A stretch of 44,487 bases of DNA from Hyphomicrobiales bacterium (GCA_021775595.1 JAJFHN010000001.1:1-44487); one strand, 5' to 3'; shown: positions 11,134 through 19,413, counted from the first letter of the stretch. A program made the numbers and translations. The notes: generated by a model not told the origin, from the sequence alone.

Positions 11134-11358
11134 TCACCGTCCGGCGTTGCTGCGTGCGCCTCCGCCGCAGCACAGACATCCAGATCCGTGGGCACCGTCG
11201 TCCCAGGGATGAGGCTCTGGCTCACGGTCCGTGATCGGTTCTGCTTTTTCGCTGAGACAATTCGAGCAGACCCAGATTTCCGGGGGCTTGGTATAGGCGA
11301 GCACCATGCCTTTGAACTCGTGCGAGCAGTCGGGACATCGCAGCGTGTAAACGGGCAT
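11134..11358 (-). CDS. FmdB-like small zinc-ribbon protein
   Basis: A 74-residue protein starting MPVYTLRCPDCSHEF, with CPDC at 8-11 and CSNC at about 32-35: two CxxC knuckles that form a zinc ribbon, as in the FmdB family. The C-terminal part adds GCLCCGGG, a further cysteine cluster. Family members occur near formamidase, amidase and alkene/solvent metabolism genes and are usually called regulatory without firm proof. It stands between xecA and xecC, with a hairpin in each flanking spacer. Its role could be regulation, metal delivery to the zinc-dependent transferase upstream, or redox protection. None of these is shown by sequence. Confidence 0.78.
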   Translation of the reverse strand: MPVYTLRCPDCSHEFKGMVLAYTKPPEIWVCSNCLSEKAEPITDREPEPHPWDDGAHGSGCLCCGGGARSNAGR

Positions 11359-11388
11359 TGCAAAGCGTCCTGTGCGAAAGAAAGCGGT

Positions 11389-11414
11389 GGAGGGCGGCCC
11401 GAGAGCCGCCCTCC
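11389..11414. other. Strong intergenic hairpin downstream of xecA
   Basis: GGAGGGCGGC (11389-11398) and GCCGCCCTCC (11405-11414) form a perfect 10-bp GC-rich stem with a 6-base loop, 16 bases after the xecA stop on the minus strand. The following bases on that strand are only mildly T-rich. It may act as a partial terminator or 3' stabiliser that raises xecA transcript over the downstream genes. Confidence 0.6.
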
Positions 11415-11430
11415 GCGCATTTGAAACCGC

Positions 11431-12558
11431 TTAGGCGGCTTTTTTCTGCTTTTGCTCTTCGCGGAAGATCTTGGTGCCTTCCACCATCGCATGCAGCTTG
11501 TCCTGGCAGATGTAGCGCTGCAGCAGGATCAGGCCGCAGTCCGTCGTCACGCCAAGCCGGTCGGCCGGGATAACAGACGCCAAATGGCGAATGCGCTCAG
11601 CAACCTCTTCTGCGGTCTCGGTGATCGTGCTCTTGACGTCGATCACGCCAGCCCAGAAGTCGACATTGTCGGGAAGCGGATTGTCTTTGAAGACGTCGAG
11701 GCCCCCGAAATCGTCCGAGCGCCGGCCGCAGCTTTCCAGGTTGATGACGTCCATCGTGGCTTCGTAGGACTTCGGAATGACCGAAGCCGTGGCCGTCGGC
11801 GCGTCGGCGTCTTCGGCGCGTTTGGTGAGATCGAAGATCTCGCCGGCCTGTGCCGTTTCGTCCGGGTAATAGGCCGGCGTGCCGCCCCAGTTGCCCCAGC
11901 AGATGTGGCAAATGATCTTGGCGTTCTTGACGCCTTCGACGGCCGTGTTGAAGGCCTCGATCGCCCAGTCCTCGTAGAAGTAAGGCCAGGTGAACTCGTC
12001 GAGCTGAATAAAGTCGATACCGAGTGAATCAACTTCCAGCAGATCTTCGTTGATGGCTTTGGCGACGGCCAGTGCGCGATCGCGCGGGTTGGAGTAGTGC
12101 AGGTCGTTGGTGCACTGGGCCAGAACCTGGATGCCGGTATACTGGATCTTGGTGGCCTTCGTGGTCGCCCGCCTCAGCGCTTTGGCCTGCTCGACCATGA
12201 TGGCGCCATAGCGTTTGATTTCCTTTTCGGCCGTTCCGGCGTGCAGACGGCTGTAGATCGGGAAACCAAGATAGCCGCCCTTCAAATTGTAACCCAGGCG
12301 CTTCAGATAATAGTAGACGGCGGCATCGGCGTAGTTGTCGCTGTGCAGACGGCCGTCGGAGATGATGTCCAGACCGGCGATCTCCTGGTCTTTGGCGATC
12401 GCGCACATGGCGTCTTCGAGGGCCTCGCGATTCATCGAATCAGGCGGCTCCTGGTCACCGGTGAAATGGCGGCCAAAGGATGCGTCCCACCAGCGCGGGT
12501 TGGGATAGTTTCCAACCATACTGGTCGGGACCAATACGTCCTTACCTTGAATTTTCAT
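11431..12558 (-). CDS. xecA: Epoxyalkane:coenzyme M transferase
   Basis: A 375-residue zinc enzyme related to the C-terminal half of cobalamin-independent methionine synthase. It adds the CoM thiolate to the epoxide, the entry step of the pathway. Likely zinc ligands are His218 and Cys220 in ICHICWGNWGG and Cys341 in VTTDCGL, the HxC...C pattern of the family. IDFIQLDEF and NLESCGRRSDDF are further family-like segments. The start at 12558 (MKIQGKDV) has GGAGG 6 bases upstream; an earlier in-frame codon 8 residues upstream lacks this. It is the first gene of the run and directly faces the regulatory spacer. Length agrees with XecA of Xanthobacter (about 376 residues). Confidence 0.93.
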   Translation of the reverse strand: MKIQGKDVLVPTSMVGNYPNPRWWDASFGRHFTGDQEPPDSMNREALEDAMCAIAKDQEIAGLDIISDGRLHSDNYADAAVYYYLKRLGYNLKGGYLGFPIYSRLHAGTAEKEIKRYGAIMVEQAKALRRATTKATKIQYTGIQVLAQCTNDLHYSNPRDRALAVAKAINEDLLEVDSLGIDFIQLDEFTWPYFYEDWAIEAFNTAVEGVKNAKIICHICWGNWGGTPAYYPDETAQAGEIFDLTKRAEDADAPTATASVIPKSYEATMDVINLESCGRRSDDFGGLDVFKDNPLPDNVDFWAGVIDVKSTITETAEEVAERIRHLASVIPADRLGVTTDCGLILLQRYICQDKLHAMVEGTKIFREEQKQKKAA

Positions 12559-13087
12559 ATACTTCCTCCCATTACAAATCACTCTTTTTGCAAATCTAAA
12601 TTCTTGACGAACCGCCGAATTTCTCCGGCGAGATGCCGAGTGTGCGATGCGCGCTCAGCCGGTCCTCGAATCGATTTCGGCCTGGCATGACCCGATTGGC
12701 CGTTTTCCACTTTGATCCAGTCCTCGCAGCTGGCCAAGTGGGTAAATCGACGCGGTCATTTGCCTTGTTCTCAATCGACCCGAGTTGCGAATCCTTCGCA
12801 GACTTGCTAGTTCTCTTTTTGCTTGCATCTGAAATGGTCTTAGTTGACCATAATTAGTCACTTTACACCGATCCCCGGGGTGCGAGTCAAGCGGTTCCAA
12901 ACCTTGCTCGGCGTCACTGGGTGGTAGAGGTCCAGACGAGCATTGTAGAGGCGCGGACGAGCATTAGAGTGCTCGAAATTTGCCGAACAGTATGGTAGGG
13001 CTGCGGCGGTCCGGTCTATCCACAGGGGTCAAGTGACGGCTGTATTTGGTTTGCGTTACAGGTCGAAACAAAGAATTGTGCTAAGCG
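12559..13087. promoter_or_regulatory. Divergent control region between xecA operon and MEDS regulator
   Basis: No gene is visible in these 529 bases. They are less GC-rich than the flanking genes in parts and hold several symmetric sites: CGCCG...CGGCG (12613-12630) in the probable xecA leader, TGCGAATCCTTCGCA (12786-12800), an imperfect CAAGCGGTTCCAAACCTTG (12888-12906), and the CGAGCA/TGCTCG cluster listed separately. I could not place convincing -35/-10 or -24/-12 promoters by eye. The region must carry promoters in both directions. Confidence 0.6.
12905..12975. promoter_or_regulatory. Candidate operator: repeated CGAGCA/TGCTCG half-sites
   Basis: GACGAGCATT occurs at 12935-12944 and again at 12956-12965, exactly 21 bases apart (two helical turns). 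The second copy forms a perfect inverted repeat, CGAGCA-ttagag-TGCTCG, at 12958-12975. A further TGCTCG lies at 12905-12910. The same-face spacing and symmetry suit binding of a dimeric or multimeric regulator, most simply the product of the gene at 13088. No binding data are implied. Confidence 0.5.
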
Positions 13088-13873
13088 ATGGATAAAGCAA
13101 AAGGATTGCTGACGCTCGAGGAAGCCGCCCGCTATTTGGGGGTGAGCAAGACGTCGTTGCGGCGCTGGACGAACGAAGGCCGCTTGGCCTGCCACAGGGT
13201 TGGCGTGCGGCGCGAGCGGCGGTTCGATATTCGGATGCTGACCGAGTTTTTGTCCGGCGACGAATCGCAGACGACCAAGGCGCAGATCAGCAGCGGTGAT
13301 GTCGCGCTCGGCTTGTCCGATATGGCCAGCAGGGGTGCGCAGCGCCACGTTTGCTTGTTCTACCGCGACGCAGCCGAGCAATGGGCAAACTTCAAACCCT
13401 ATTTCCTCGACCATTTCAACGCCGGCGCGCCGACCGTCTATCTCTATGATTCTTCGACGCCCGATGAGATCTCGGCGCGGTTGGCCCAAGAGGGGATTGA
13501 TGCCCAAGCGGCTCAGGACAGTGGCCTGTTGCGGCTTTTCTCGTCGCGTGAATCCTATTTGAAGACCGGCCGCTTCAGCGCCGAGCAAATGATCGAGACG
13601 ATGCGTGGATTTGCCATGGGCCTGATCGATCGCGGTAGCAAAAAGCAATTGCTGGTGGGTGAGATGAGCTGGTTTTTCACTGGCGCTGAAGGGGTTGAGG
13701 AGATTCACGACTACGAGTCGCGCCTCAACGAATTGCTCGATCAACTGCCAAGCGTCACCATCGTTTGCCATTACGACGTAACGCGGTTCGATGCGGAAAA
13801 CGCCTTGCAGGCGTGTTGCTCGCATCCCGTGGTGCAGCTTGGCGAACGGCTGCAGTCGGGCTTTTACGTCTAG
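13088..13873 (+). CDS. MerR-type HTH + MEDS-domain regulator (DcmR-like)
   Basis: A 261-residue protein. Residues about 7-56 form an excisionase/MerR-like helix-turn-helix (LTLEEAARYLGVSKTSLRRW followed by a basic GVRRERRF wing). Residues about 86-258 match the MEDS domain (methanogen/methylotroph DcmR sensory domain), beginning RHVCLFYRDAAEQW and containing PTVYLYDSS, LLVGEMSWFF and a VTIVCHYDVTRF strand. MEDS proteins are thought to sense small hydrocarbon derivatives; DcmR controls dichloromethane dehalogenase in Methylobacterium. Being divergent from xecA, it is the likely regulator of the epoxide/CoM operon. The ribosome site is weak. Activator versus repressor cannot be decided. Confidence 0.85.
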   Translation: MDKAKGLLTLEEAARYLGVSKTSLRRWTNEGRLACHRVGVRRERRFDIRMLTEFLSGDESQTTKAQISSGDVALGLSDMASRGAQRHVCLFYRDAAEQWANFKPYFLDHFNAGAPTVYLYDSSTPDEISARLAQEGIDAQAAQDSGLLRLFSSRESYLKTGRFSAEQMIETMRGFAMGLIDRGSKKQLLVGEMSWFFTGAEGVEEIHDYESRLNELLDQLPSVTIVCHYDVTRFDAENALQACCSHPVVQLGERLQSGFYV

Positions 13874-13893
13874 GCTCGCTGCCGTCAAAGTGC

Positions 13894-13921
13894 CTTGATT
13901 TGGACGGGCGCAGACCCATAT
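13894..13921 (+). promoter_or_regulatory. Sigma-32-like heat-shock promoter for hsp20
   Basis: CTTGAT at 13894-13899 and CCCATAT at 13915-13921, separated by 15 bases, resemble the RpoH consensus (CTTGAA with CCCATNT). Transcription would begin near 13928 and leave a leader of about 145 bases before the hsp20 ATG, long enough to fold. The spacer between the regulator and hsp20 contains no other gene. Confidence 0.55.
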
Positions 13922-14072
13922 TAGCAGTAAGGATATAACCCGGTGCCAGAGTGGGCTGGGCAGTTATGCGCGCTGACGCTGATGTGTATTGCGGACGTGG
14001 TCGTCCGGGTGCAACGGGTCGCGCCAAGTCAAGACATGACATGTGCAGTCGCTTTTGTGAGGGCTCGGAACG

Positions 14073-14501
14073 ATGTCAAGGAATTCGCTACTCAACAGCC
14101 CGCTGTTGCTCGGTTTCGATCAGATCGAGCAGGTTTTGGACCGAGTCGCCAAGGCGTCCGGCGATGGCTATCCACCTTACAATATCGAGCAGGTCAGCGC
14201 GGCCAACGGCGAAGGCGACATGCTGCGTATCACGCTCGCGGTCGCTGGTTTTACGCGCGACCAACTCGACGTAAAGCTCGAAGACAACCAGTTGATGGTG
14301 GCTGGAAAGCAGGAAGACGACAAGGCGCGAACCTATCTCCATCGCGGCATCGCGGCGCGACAGTTTCAGCGCTCATTCGTTTTGGCCGATGGCATAGAGG
14401 TGAAGGGCGCAGATTTGAAGAATGGTTTGCTGTCGATTGATTTGTCGCGGCCCGAACCGGAGCATTTGGTACAGCGGGTCGAGATCAAACAAAGCGAGTA
14501 A
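14073..14501 (+). CDS. Small heat-shock protein, Hsp20/IbpA family
   Basis: A 142-residue ATP-independent chaperone that holds unfolding proteins. An alpha-crystallin domain spans about 35-125: YNIEQVSAANGEGDMLRITL, VAGFTRDQLDVKLEDNQLMV, and the RGIAARQFQRSFVLADGIEV segment with LKNGLLSIDL near its end. The C-terminal I-x-I anchor is weak (VEIK). It is followed by a DUF1150 gene, the usual alphaproteobacterial partner. A sigma-32-like promoter lies about 175 bases upstream, and UCGCU followed by AGGG just before the start could form a ROSE-like thermometer stem, though this needs folding. Confidence 0.93.
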   Translation: MSRNSLLNSPLLLGFDQIEQVLDRVAKASGDGYPPYNIEQVSAANGEGDMLRITLAVAGFTRDQLDVKLEDNQLMVAGKQEDDKARTYLHRGIAARQFQRSFVLADGIEVKGADLKNGLLSIDLSRPEPEHLVQRVEIKQSE

Positions 14502-14576
14502 ATCGGCTGAATGGCTGGGCTTACTGCCGGGCTGAGCGGTGAATTTGTTGGGGGCGAGTGTTAGGAGGTCAGGTCG

Positions 14577-14852
14577 ATGAACTATGAGATAGAGAACGAC
14601 AACGACAATATTGCCGAAGCTATGAGTGCGCTCGATTTCGCGCGGCTCGGCGGCGGTGAATACGCCTATATCCGACGGCTTGCCAGCGACGAAGCGCACG
14701 CCATGTTTCCGGCGCTCAAGGGGTTGCCGGCGGGCATAGACCTGTTTGCATTGGTTGCGGCAGACGGCACGCCGCTGTCGATCTCAGACAGCCGCACATC
14801 GGCCATCGCCACGGCGATCGAGAACGATCTCGAACCCGTTTCCGTTCACTAG
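14577..14852 (+). CDS. DUF1150 family protein
   Basis: A 91-residue acidic protein, with GGGEYAYIRRLASDEAHAMF and the C-terminal ADGTPLSISDSRTSAIATA typical of DUF1150. It follows hsp20 by 75 bases with a good AGGAGG ribosome site, an arrangement common in alphaproteobacteria. The family has no established function; co-expression with the chaperone suggests a stress role. Confidence 0.88.
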   Translation: MNYEIENDNDNIAEAMSALDFARLGGGEYAYIRRLASDEAHAMFPALKGLPAGIDLFALVAADGTPLSISDSRTSAIATAIENDLEPVSVH

Positions 14853-14865
14853 AAAAAAGGGCTGA

Positions 14866-15330
14866 TTAGGCCGCGTGCGAGGTGGTGGCTTCGGTCAGCA
14901 CCGAGTAGAGCGCGGCCTCGTCTTTTGACGTGCGCAGCTTTTTGACCGCCTTGGGCTCCCGCAGCAGCCGCGAAATGCGCGCTAGGGCTTTGAGATGGTC
15001 GGCGCCTGCGCTTTCGGGCGCCAGCAGCAGGAACACGAGATCGACCGGTTGATCGTCGATGGCATCGAAATCGATGGGCTCGTCCAGGCGGACAAACAGG
15101 CCGGTGATGCTCTCCAGGGCGGCGAGTTTGCCATGAGGAATGGCGACGCCGTGGCCGACCCCGGTTGAGCCCAATCGCTCGCGCTGCAGCAGGGTATCGA
15201 AGATATCGCGTTCCGACAGACCGGTGTGGGCGGCTGCGCGGCTTGAGAGCTCTTGCAGCACCTGCTTCTTGCTTTTTGCCTTGAGCATCGCGGTGACGCC
15301 TTCCGGGCTGATAAGATCGCCTAAATCCAT
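14866..15330 (-). CDS. ptsN: Nitrogen-regulatory PTS protein EIIA(Ntr)
   Basis: A 154-residue EIIA-type phosphocarrier. The active histidine is His66 in GVGHGVAIPHGKL; FDAIDDQPVDLVFLLLAPE is the family core. It receives phosphate from NPr and modulates potassium, stringent and nitrogen responses by binding partners. The start at 15330 (MDLGDLISPEG) was chosen because the family begins here; an in-frame GTG at 15369 lacks a ribosome site. It lies downstream of hpf and rpoN, the classic order. Confidence 0.93.
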   Translation of the reverse strand: MDLGDLISPEGVTAMLKAKSKKQVLQELSSRAAAHTGLSERDIFDTLLQRERLGSTGVGHGVAIPHGKLAALESITGLFVRLDEPIDFDAIDDQPVDLVFLLLAPESAGADHLKALARISRLLREPKAVKKLRTSKDEAALYSVLTEATTSHAA

Positions 15331-15417
15331 GACAGAACAGAAGTCCTCATCTCTCAACCCCGCGGCCACTTTGACCGGATGAGGGGATCCAACCCGACTC
15401 AGCAGTACGCGTGTTCA

Positions 15418-15996
15418 TTACGTCTTGGCAGCCGGCGGTAAATCGCCGGGATCGATCCAGCCGATGTTGCCATCGGAGCGCCTATAGACAACGTTGAGCC
15501 GGCCATGACTGGCGTTCCGAAAAACCAAGAGGGCCCTTTGGGACAAATCCATTTCCATGACGGCATCGCTGACTGCAAGCTCATGAATCTCCGTTTCGGT
15601 TTCAGCCACGATGACCGGATTGTCTTCGCCTTCCGGAGTCACCTCGGCGTCTGCTTCAATCACATAATCGGGCGCGAAAGTCGCGTCCTGGCGGGCCGGG
15701 CCATGGTGTTTCTTGAGGCGGCGGCGGTATCGGCGAAGCCGCTTCTCAAGGCGTTCCAAGGCCAAATCGGCACTGGCATAAGCGTCTTGTGCTTCTCCGT
15801 GTGATTGCAGCGCCAAGCCCGATCGCAGCTGAATGGAACAATCGGTTCGAAACTGGGTGCGCTCCTTCTCGATGCGCACATGACCGGACATGCTGTTGCC
15901 CACGTATTTATCGATCGTCTGCTCGACACGATCGGTGACGTAGGTTCGAAGCGCTTCACCGATATCCAGGTTCTTACCGGTAACTTGCAACGTCAT
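15418..15996 (-). CDS. hpf: Ribosome hibernation promoting factor, long form
   Basis: A 192-residue protein. Residues 1-100 are the ribosome-binding HPF/YfiA domain (LQVTGKNLDIGEALRTYV, with the basic stretch LERLEKRLRRYRRRLKKHHG at its end). A linker follows, and residues about 140-190 are the dimerisation tail (AVMEMDLSQRALLVFRNA, VVYRRSDGNIGWIDP). Long HPF dimerises 70S ribosomes into inactive 100S particles in stationary phase. It sits between rpoN and ptsN in the same direction. Confidence 0.95.
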   Translation of the reverse strand: MTLQVTGKNLDIGEALRTYVTDRVEQTIDKYVGNSMSGHVRIEKERTQFRTDCSIQLRSGLALQSHGEAQDAYASADLALERLEKRLRRYRRRLKKHHGPARQDATFAPDYVIEADAEVTPEGEDNPVIVAETETEIHELAVSDAVMEMDLSQRALLVFRNASHGRLNVVYRRSDGNIGWIDPGDLPPAAKT

Positions 15997-16220
15997 TACC
16001 GCACCTGAAGTTCCAACGGTTCGACACCCGCCAGTGAACGCTTTGGACCGTGAACATCATATCATTCGTTGGGCGGGTCACAGGTAAAATTCCTGCCATT
16101 CGCCGCAAATTTCACCGGCCTTCAATTGTGGGCGGGGACCCTAGACCACGACGCCAAACGCTGTCAAACGCAAAGCAAAACGCTCGAACAAGGAGTGGAC
16201 AGCATAGGCACGATGGTAGA

Positions 16221-16260
16221 ACAACCGCAGCGATATTTGCCTGCCTAAGGCAGGCGGTTG
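16221..16260 (-). terminator. Nested hairpin downstream of rpoN
   Basis: GCCTGCC (16239-16245) pairs with GGCAGGC (16249-16255) across a 3-base loop, and an outer CAACCGC (about 16222-16228) can pair with GCGGTTG (16254-16260) as an alternative or extension. It lies just after the rpoN stop on the minus strand. There is no clear T-run, so it could be a processing or attenuation site rather than a full terminator. The rest of the rpoN-hpf spacer (15997-16277) shows no gene. Confidence 0.45.
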
Positions 16261-16277
16261 AGCCAGCGGTTGGCCGA

Positions 16278-17837
16278 CTAAGTGGCTTGTTGAAGTGGAC
16301 TGAGCGCGGCTTTTTTGTCGCGCCGGCGTTGCACGGAGGATGCAATCCGCATCGCTTCGCGGTACTTGGCCACGGTGCGCCGGGCAATATCGATGTCGTC
16401 GAATTTCAGCAACTCGACGATCTTGTCGTCGGAGAGCACCTTGTCTGGCGACTCATTGTCGATCAGTTGTTTGATGCGATGGCGAACCGCCTCCGATGAG
16501 TGGGCTTCGCCGTCATGCGACGACGAGATGGCTGAAGTGAAGAAATATTTGAGCTCGAAGATGCCGCGACTTGTCGCCATATATTTGTTGGACGTGACGC
16601 GGCTGACGGTCGATTCGTGCATGCTGATCGCATCGGCGACGGTTTTCAAATTGAGCGGCTTCAAGTGTTGGATGCCGTGGGTGAAAAAACCGTCCTGCTG
16701 ACGAACGATCTCTTGCGAGACCTTGAGAATGGTGCGGGCTCGCTGATCCAGACTCTTGACCAGCCAATTCGCGGTCTGCAGGCAATCGACCAAATAGGTC
16801 TTGTCCTTGTCCGACGTTGCCGTCTTGCTCACGCGTGCATAATAGGTCCGGTTGACGAGCACCTTGGGCAGCGTCTCGGTGTTCAGCTCGACAAGCCAAC
16901 TGCTGTCGGGAAGCTGGCGCACGAAAACGTCGGGGATCACCGGCTGAACGGTGGTTTTACCAAAGCGCAATCCGGGTTTGGGATTGAGCGTCTTGATCTC
17001 GGCAATCATGTCGGCGAGATCCTCGTCATCGGCTCTGCTCAAGCGGCGCAGAGCAGCATAATCGTGGGCTGCGACCAGGGGCAGATTCTCGACCAAGGCG
17101 GCGATCGCCGGATCGTAACGGTTTGTGTCTTTAAGCTGCAGGGCGAGACACTCACCAAGGTCGCGGGCAAAAACGCCGGCGGGATCGAATGTCTGTAGCG
17201 TCGCCAGCGTTTCTTCGATGAGCTCCATTGGCGCGCCAAGCCGCTCTGCCAAGCCTTCAAGGTCGCCGCGCAGATATCCGGCTTCATCGACGAAATCAAT
17301 CAAGTGATTTGCGATCAGGCGCTGGGCCGGGTCGGTGACCGCCAAGTGGAGTTGTTCGGTCAGGTGGTCCTGCAGAGAGATCTCCTCGGCGACGTAGGCT
17401 TCCAAATTAGGTGCCTCGTCTCTCGTGCCACCTGATTTGCCGGAAACGGACGACCAGCTGTCACCGACGGGTGCGCTGACTTGCGGATCGCCGGCGTCGG
17501 GGTCGACCGCGTCGGCTTCGGTGTCGATGGCGCCGTTTGGATCGCGTTCCGCCGCACCGTTTTCCAGGTCCAGCCACTCTTCCTTGGTCTCGCCCTCTGC
17601 CGCCTCCGGTGCCTCTTGATCGCGCGAGCGGGGCTCTGGATCGTCGGAGGCGCGGGTCTCAGGTCCCCCGGCGTTGGCGTCGGCCATTTCGAGCAGCGGA
17701 TTGCGTTCGAGCTCGGCATCGACGAATTCACCAAGCTCGAGGTTGGAGAGTTGCAGCAGCTTGATGGCCTGCTGCAGCTGAGGCGTCATCACCAGGCCTT
17801 GCGATTGTCTCAGCTCTAATTTGGTCGAAAGCGCCAT
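16278..17837 (-). CDS. rpoN: RNA polymerase sigma-54 factor
   Basis: A 519-residue sigma-54. Region I is at the N-terminus (LRQSQGLVMTPQLQQAIKLL, Gln/Leu-rich, binds enhancer-activators). An acidic region II spans about 50-130. The core-binding part follows, with the HTH near SMHESTVSRVTSNKYM and the diagnostic RpoN box ARRTVAKYREA near the C-terminus. It directs transcription from -24/-12 promoters in nitrogen, carbon and other programmes. It follows lptB by 33 bases and precedes hpf and ptsN. Confidence 0.97.
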   Translation of the reverse strand: MALSTKLELRQSQGLVMTPQLQQAIKLLQLSNLELGEFVDAELERNPLLEMADANAGGPETRASDDPEPRSRDQEAPEAAEGETKEEWLDLENGAAERDPNGAIDTEADAVDPDAGDPQVSAPVGDSWSSVSGKSGGTRDEAPNLEAYVAEEISLQDHLTEQLHLAVTDPAQRLIANHLIDFVDEAGYLRGDLEGLAERLGAPMELIEETLATLQTFDPAGVFARDLGECLALQLKDTNRYDPAIAALVENLPLVAAHDYAALRRLSRADDEDLADMIAEIKTLNPKPGLRFGKTTVQPVIPDVFVRQLPDSSWLVELNTETLPKVLVNRTYYARVSKTATSDKDKTYLVDCLQTANWLVKSLDQRARTILKVSQEIVRQQDGFFTHGIQHLKPLNLKTVADAISMHESTVSRVTSNKYMATSRGIFELKYFFTSAISSSHDGEAHSSEAVRHRIKQLIDNESPDKVLSDDKIVELLKFDDIDIARRTVAKYREAMRIASSVQRRRDKKAALSPLQQAT

Positions 17838-17870
17838 ATGAAGCTGTGTCCTTACCCAATCTGCCTGTGG

Positions 17871-18707
17871 TTAGAGGGTGAACTGGTCGCCCAGATAGAC
17901 GCGGCGAACGTCCTCGTTGGCGATGATTTCTTCGGGAGAGCCTTCGGTCAAAACCTCGCCGTCGGCGATGATGTAGGCGCGGTCGATCAGCTCGAGCGTC
18001 TCACGCACATTGTGATCGGTGATCAAGACGCCGATGCCCCGAGCCGTCAGGTGCCAAACCAGCGAGCGAATATCGCCGATGGCAATCGGATCGATGCCGG
18101 CAAATGGTTCATCAAGCAGCATGTAGGAAGGTTCGCTGGCCAGCGCGCGGGCAATCTCGACGCGCCGGCGCTCACCACCCGATAGCGCGATCGAAGGCGA
18201 TTTGCGCAGCCGTTCGATGTTGAATTCATTCAACAGCGATTCGAGCTTGGCGTCTCTGGCCTGTTTGTCTGGTTCAACGATCTCAAGCACGGCGCGAATG
18301 TTCTCCTCGACGGTCAAACCGCGAAAGATGGATGCTTCCTGGGGCAAATAGCCGATGCCGAGGCGCGAACGGCGGTACATCGGCAGCCAGGTAATGTCAT
18401 TGCCATCAATCTCGATCTTTCCCTTATCCACCGGAACGAGACCGGTGATCATGTAGAATACGGTCGTCTTACCCGCGCCATTGGGACCCAACAGCCCCAC
18501 GGCTTCGCCGCGTGAAAGCGACAACGAAACTCCACGCACAACGGGACGCTTTTTGAAACTCTTGTACAGCGAGTGAACCGCAAGCCGCCCTACCGAGGCG
18601 CTGGGCTGCACGTCTTCCTCGCGGTCGGGACTCGTCTCTGCCGGCTCGTCGGGCTCATCGAGCGCCGGACCGGTCGGGAGTCCAGGAAATGAAAACAACT
18701 TGACCAC
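17871..18707 (-). CDS. lptB: LPS export ABC transporter ATPase
   Basis: A 278-residue ABC ATPase with Walker A GPNGAGKTT (74-82), Q-loop in YLPQEASIFRGLTVEENI, signature LSGGERRR, Walker B YMLLDEP and H-loop ITDHN. It powers extraction of lipopolysaccharide from the inner membrane with LptF/LptG. The first 38 or so residues form a Pro/Glu-rich extension absent from E. coli LptB; no internal start with a ribosome site was seen, so it is kept. Located with lptA and lptC upstream. Confidence 0.96.
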   Translation of the reverse strand: MVKLFSFPGLPTGPALDEPDEPAETSPDREEDVQPSASVGRLAVHSLYKSFKKRPVVRGVSLSLSRGEAVGLLGPNGAGKTTVFYMITGLVPVDKGKIEIDGNDITWLPMYRRSRLGIGYLPQEASIFRGLTVEENIRAVLEIVEPDKQARDAKLESLLNEFNIERLRKSPSIALSGGERRRVEIARALASEPSYMLLDEPFAGIDPIAIGDIRSLVWHLTARGIGVLITDHNVRETLELIDRAYIIADGEVLTEGSPEEIIANEDVRRVYLGDQFTL

Positions 18708-18801
18708 GAAGCCTTCCGCTCACAGTTGAAGCGTGTGCCGGTTAAAATTCAATGAAATACGGGATTTCGCCGCGCGGGCATATGCCGCGATTGGCGCTGG
18801 C

Positions 18802-19413
18802 CTATTGACCGGCGCCGGCGTCGGACTGTGCGGGTTTTTCAAGCTGTTTGGGTTTGAAAATCCCGCGCACACGCTTTTTGGCAGCCACTTGACCTTCATT
18901 TTCGAACCGGCTGCGACCCGTTTTCAAATCGATGACGAGCCGATCACCCTTTATCACATTTTCGCCCTGCGATAACACAACATTACCGCCAATCGTGACC
19001 AGCTGGGCTGTTACATCGAACAAAGCCCAGTCGCTCGTTGCCGTCTGGTTCTTCTCGGTCGTGATCATAACCTTGCCGTCGGCGCGAATATTCGTGATGC
19101 GCGAATTGGATCCCGACAAGCCCTCGCCGCCGCTGTAATTCACTAGAAGCTCGCGCGATCGCAGCGTCATTCCGCCCTGCATGGCCTTCACATTGCCCTT
19201 GAAAACAGCGCGTTTCTCGTCGTCGAGCACTTCGAGCGTATCGGATTCGATGTCGATCGGCTGATCGGTCTTGGCAGACAGGCCGGCGATGTTATCGCTC
19301 AGGCTTTGGGCGCGCAGGGGGGCGGAGTGACAGAGCACGATGGCTGCTAGGACCCCGGCAAAAAATCCGGCGGTTAGGCGGCCCGCTGCGTTGGATGTGA
19401 GGAACACCATCAT
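18802..19413 (-). CDS. lptA: LPS transport periplasmic protein LptA
   Basis: A 203-residue OstA-like protein. An N-terminal signal segment (AGFFAGVLAAIVLCHSA) ends at APLRAQ, followed by the beta-jellyroll: PIDIESDTLEVLDDEKRAVF, GNVKAMQGGMTLRSREL, ANNV-like repeats and a basic C-terminus. It bridges LPS from inner to outer membrane. The ATG overlaps the lptC stop by 4 bases. Confidence 0.92.
   Translation of the reverse strand: MMVFLTSNAAGRLTAGFFAGVLAAIVLCHSAPLRAQSLSDNIAGLSAKTDQPIDIESDTLEVLDDEKRAVFKGNVKAMQGGMTLRSRELLVNYSGGEGLSGSNSRITNIRADGKVMITTEKNQTATSDWALFDVTAQLVTIGGNVVLSQGENVIKGDRLVIDLKTGRSRFENEGQVAAKKRVRGIFKPKQLEKPAQSDAGAGQ

Noticed and set aside
12559-13087. Sigma-54 promoter for the xec operon
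   Set aside because: I looked for TGGCAC-N5-TTGC on both strands because rpoN is nearby and found no acceptable match.
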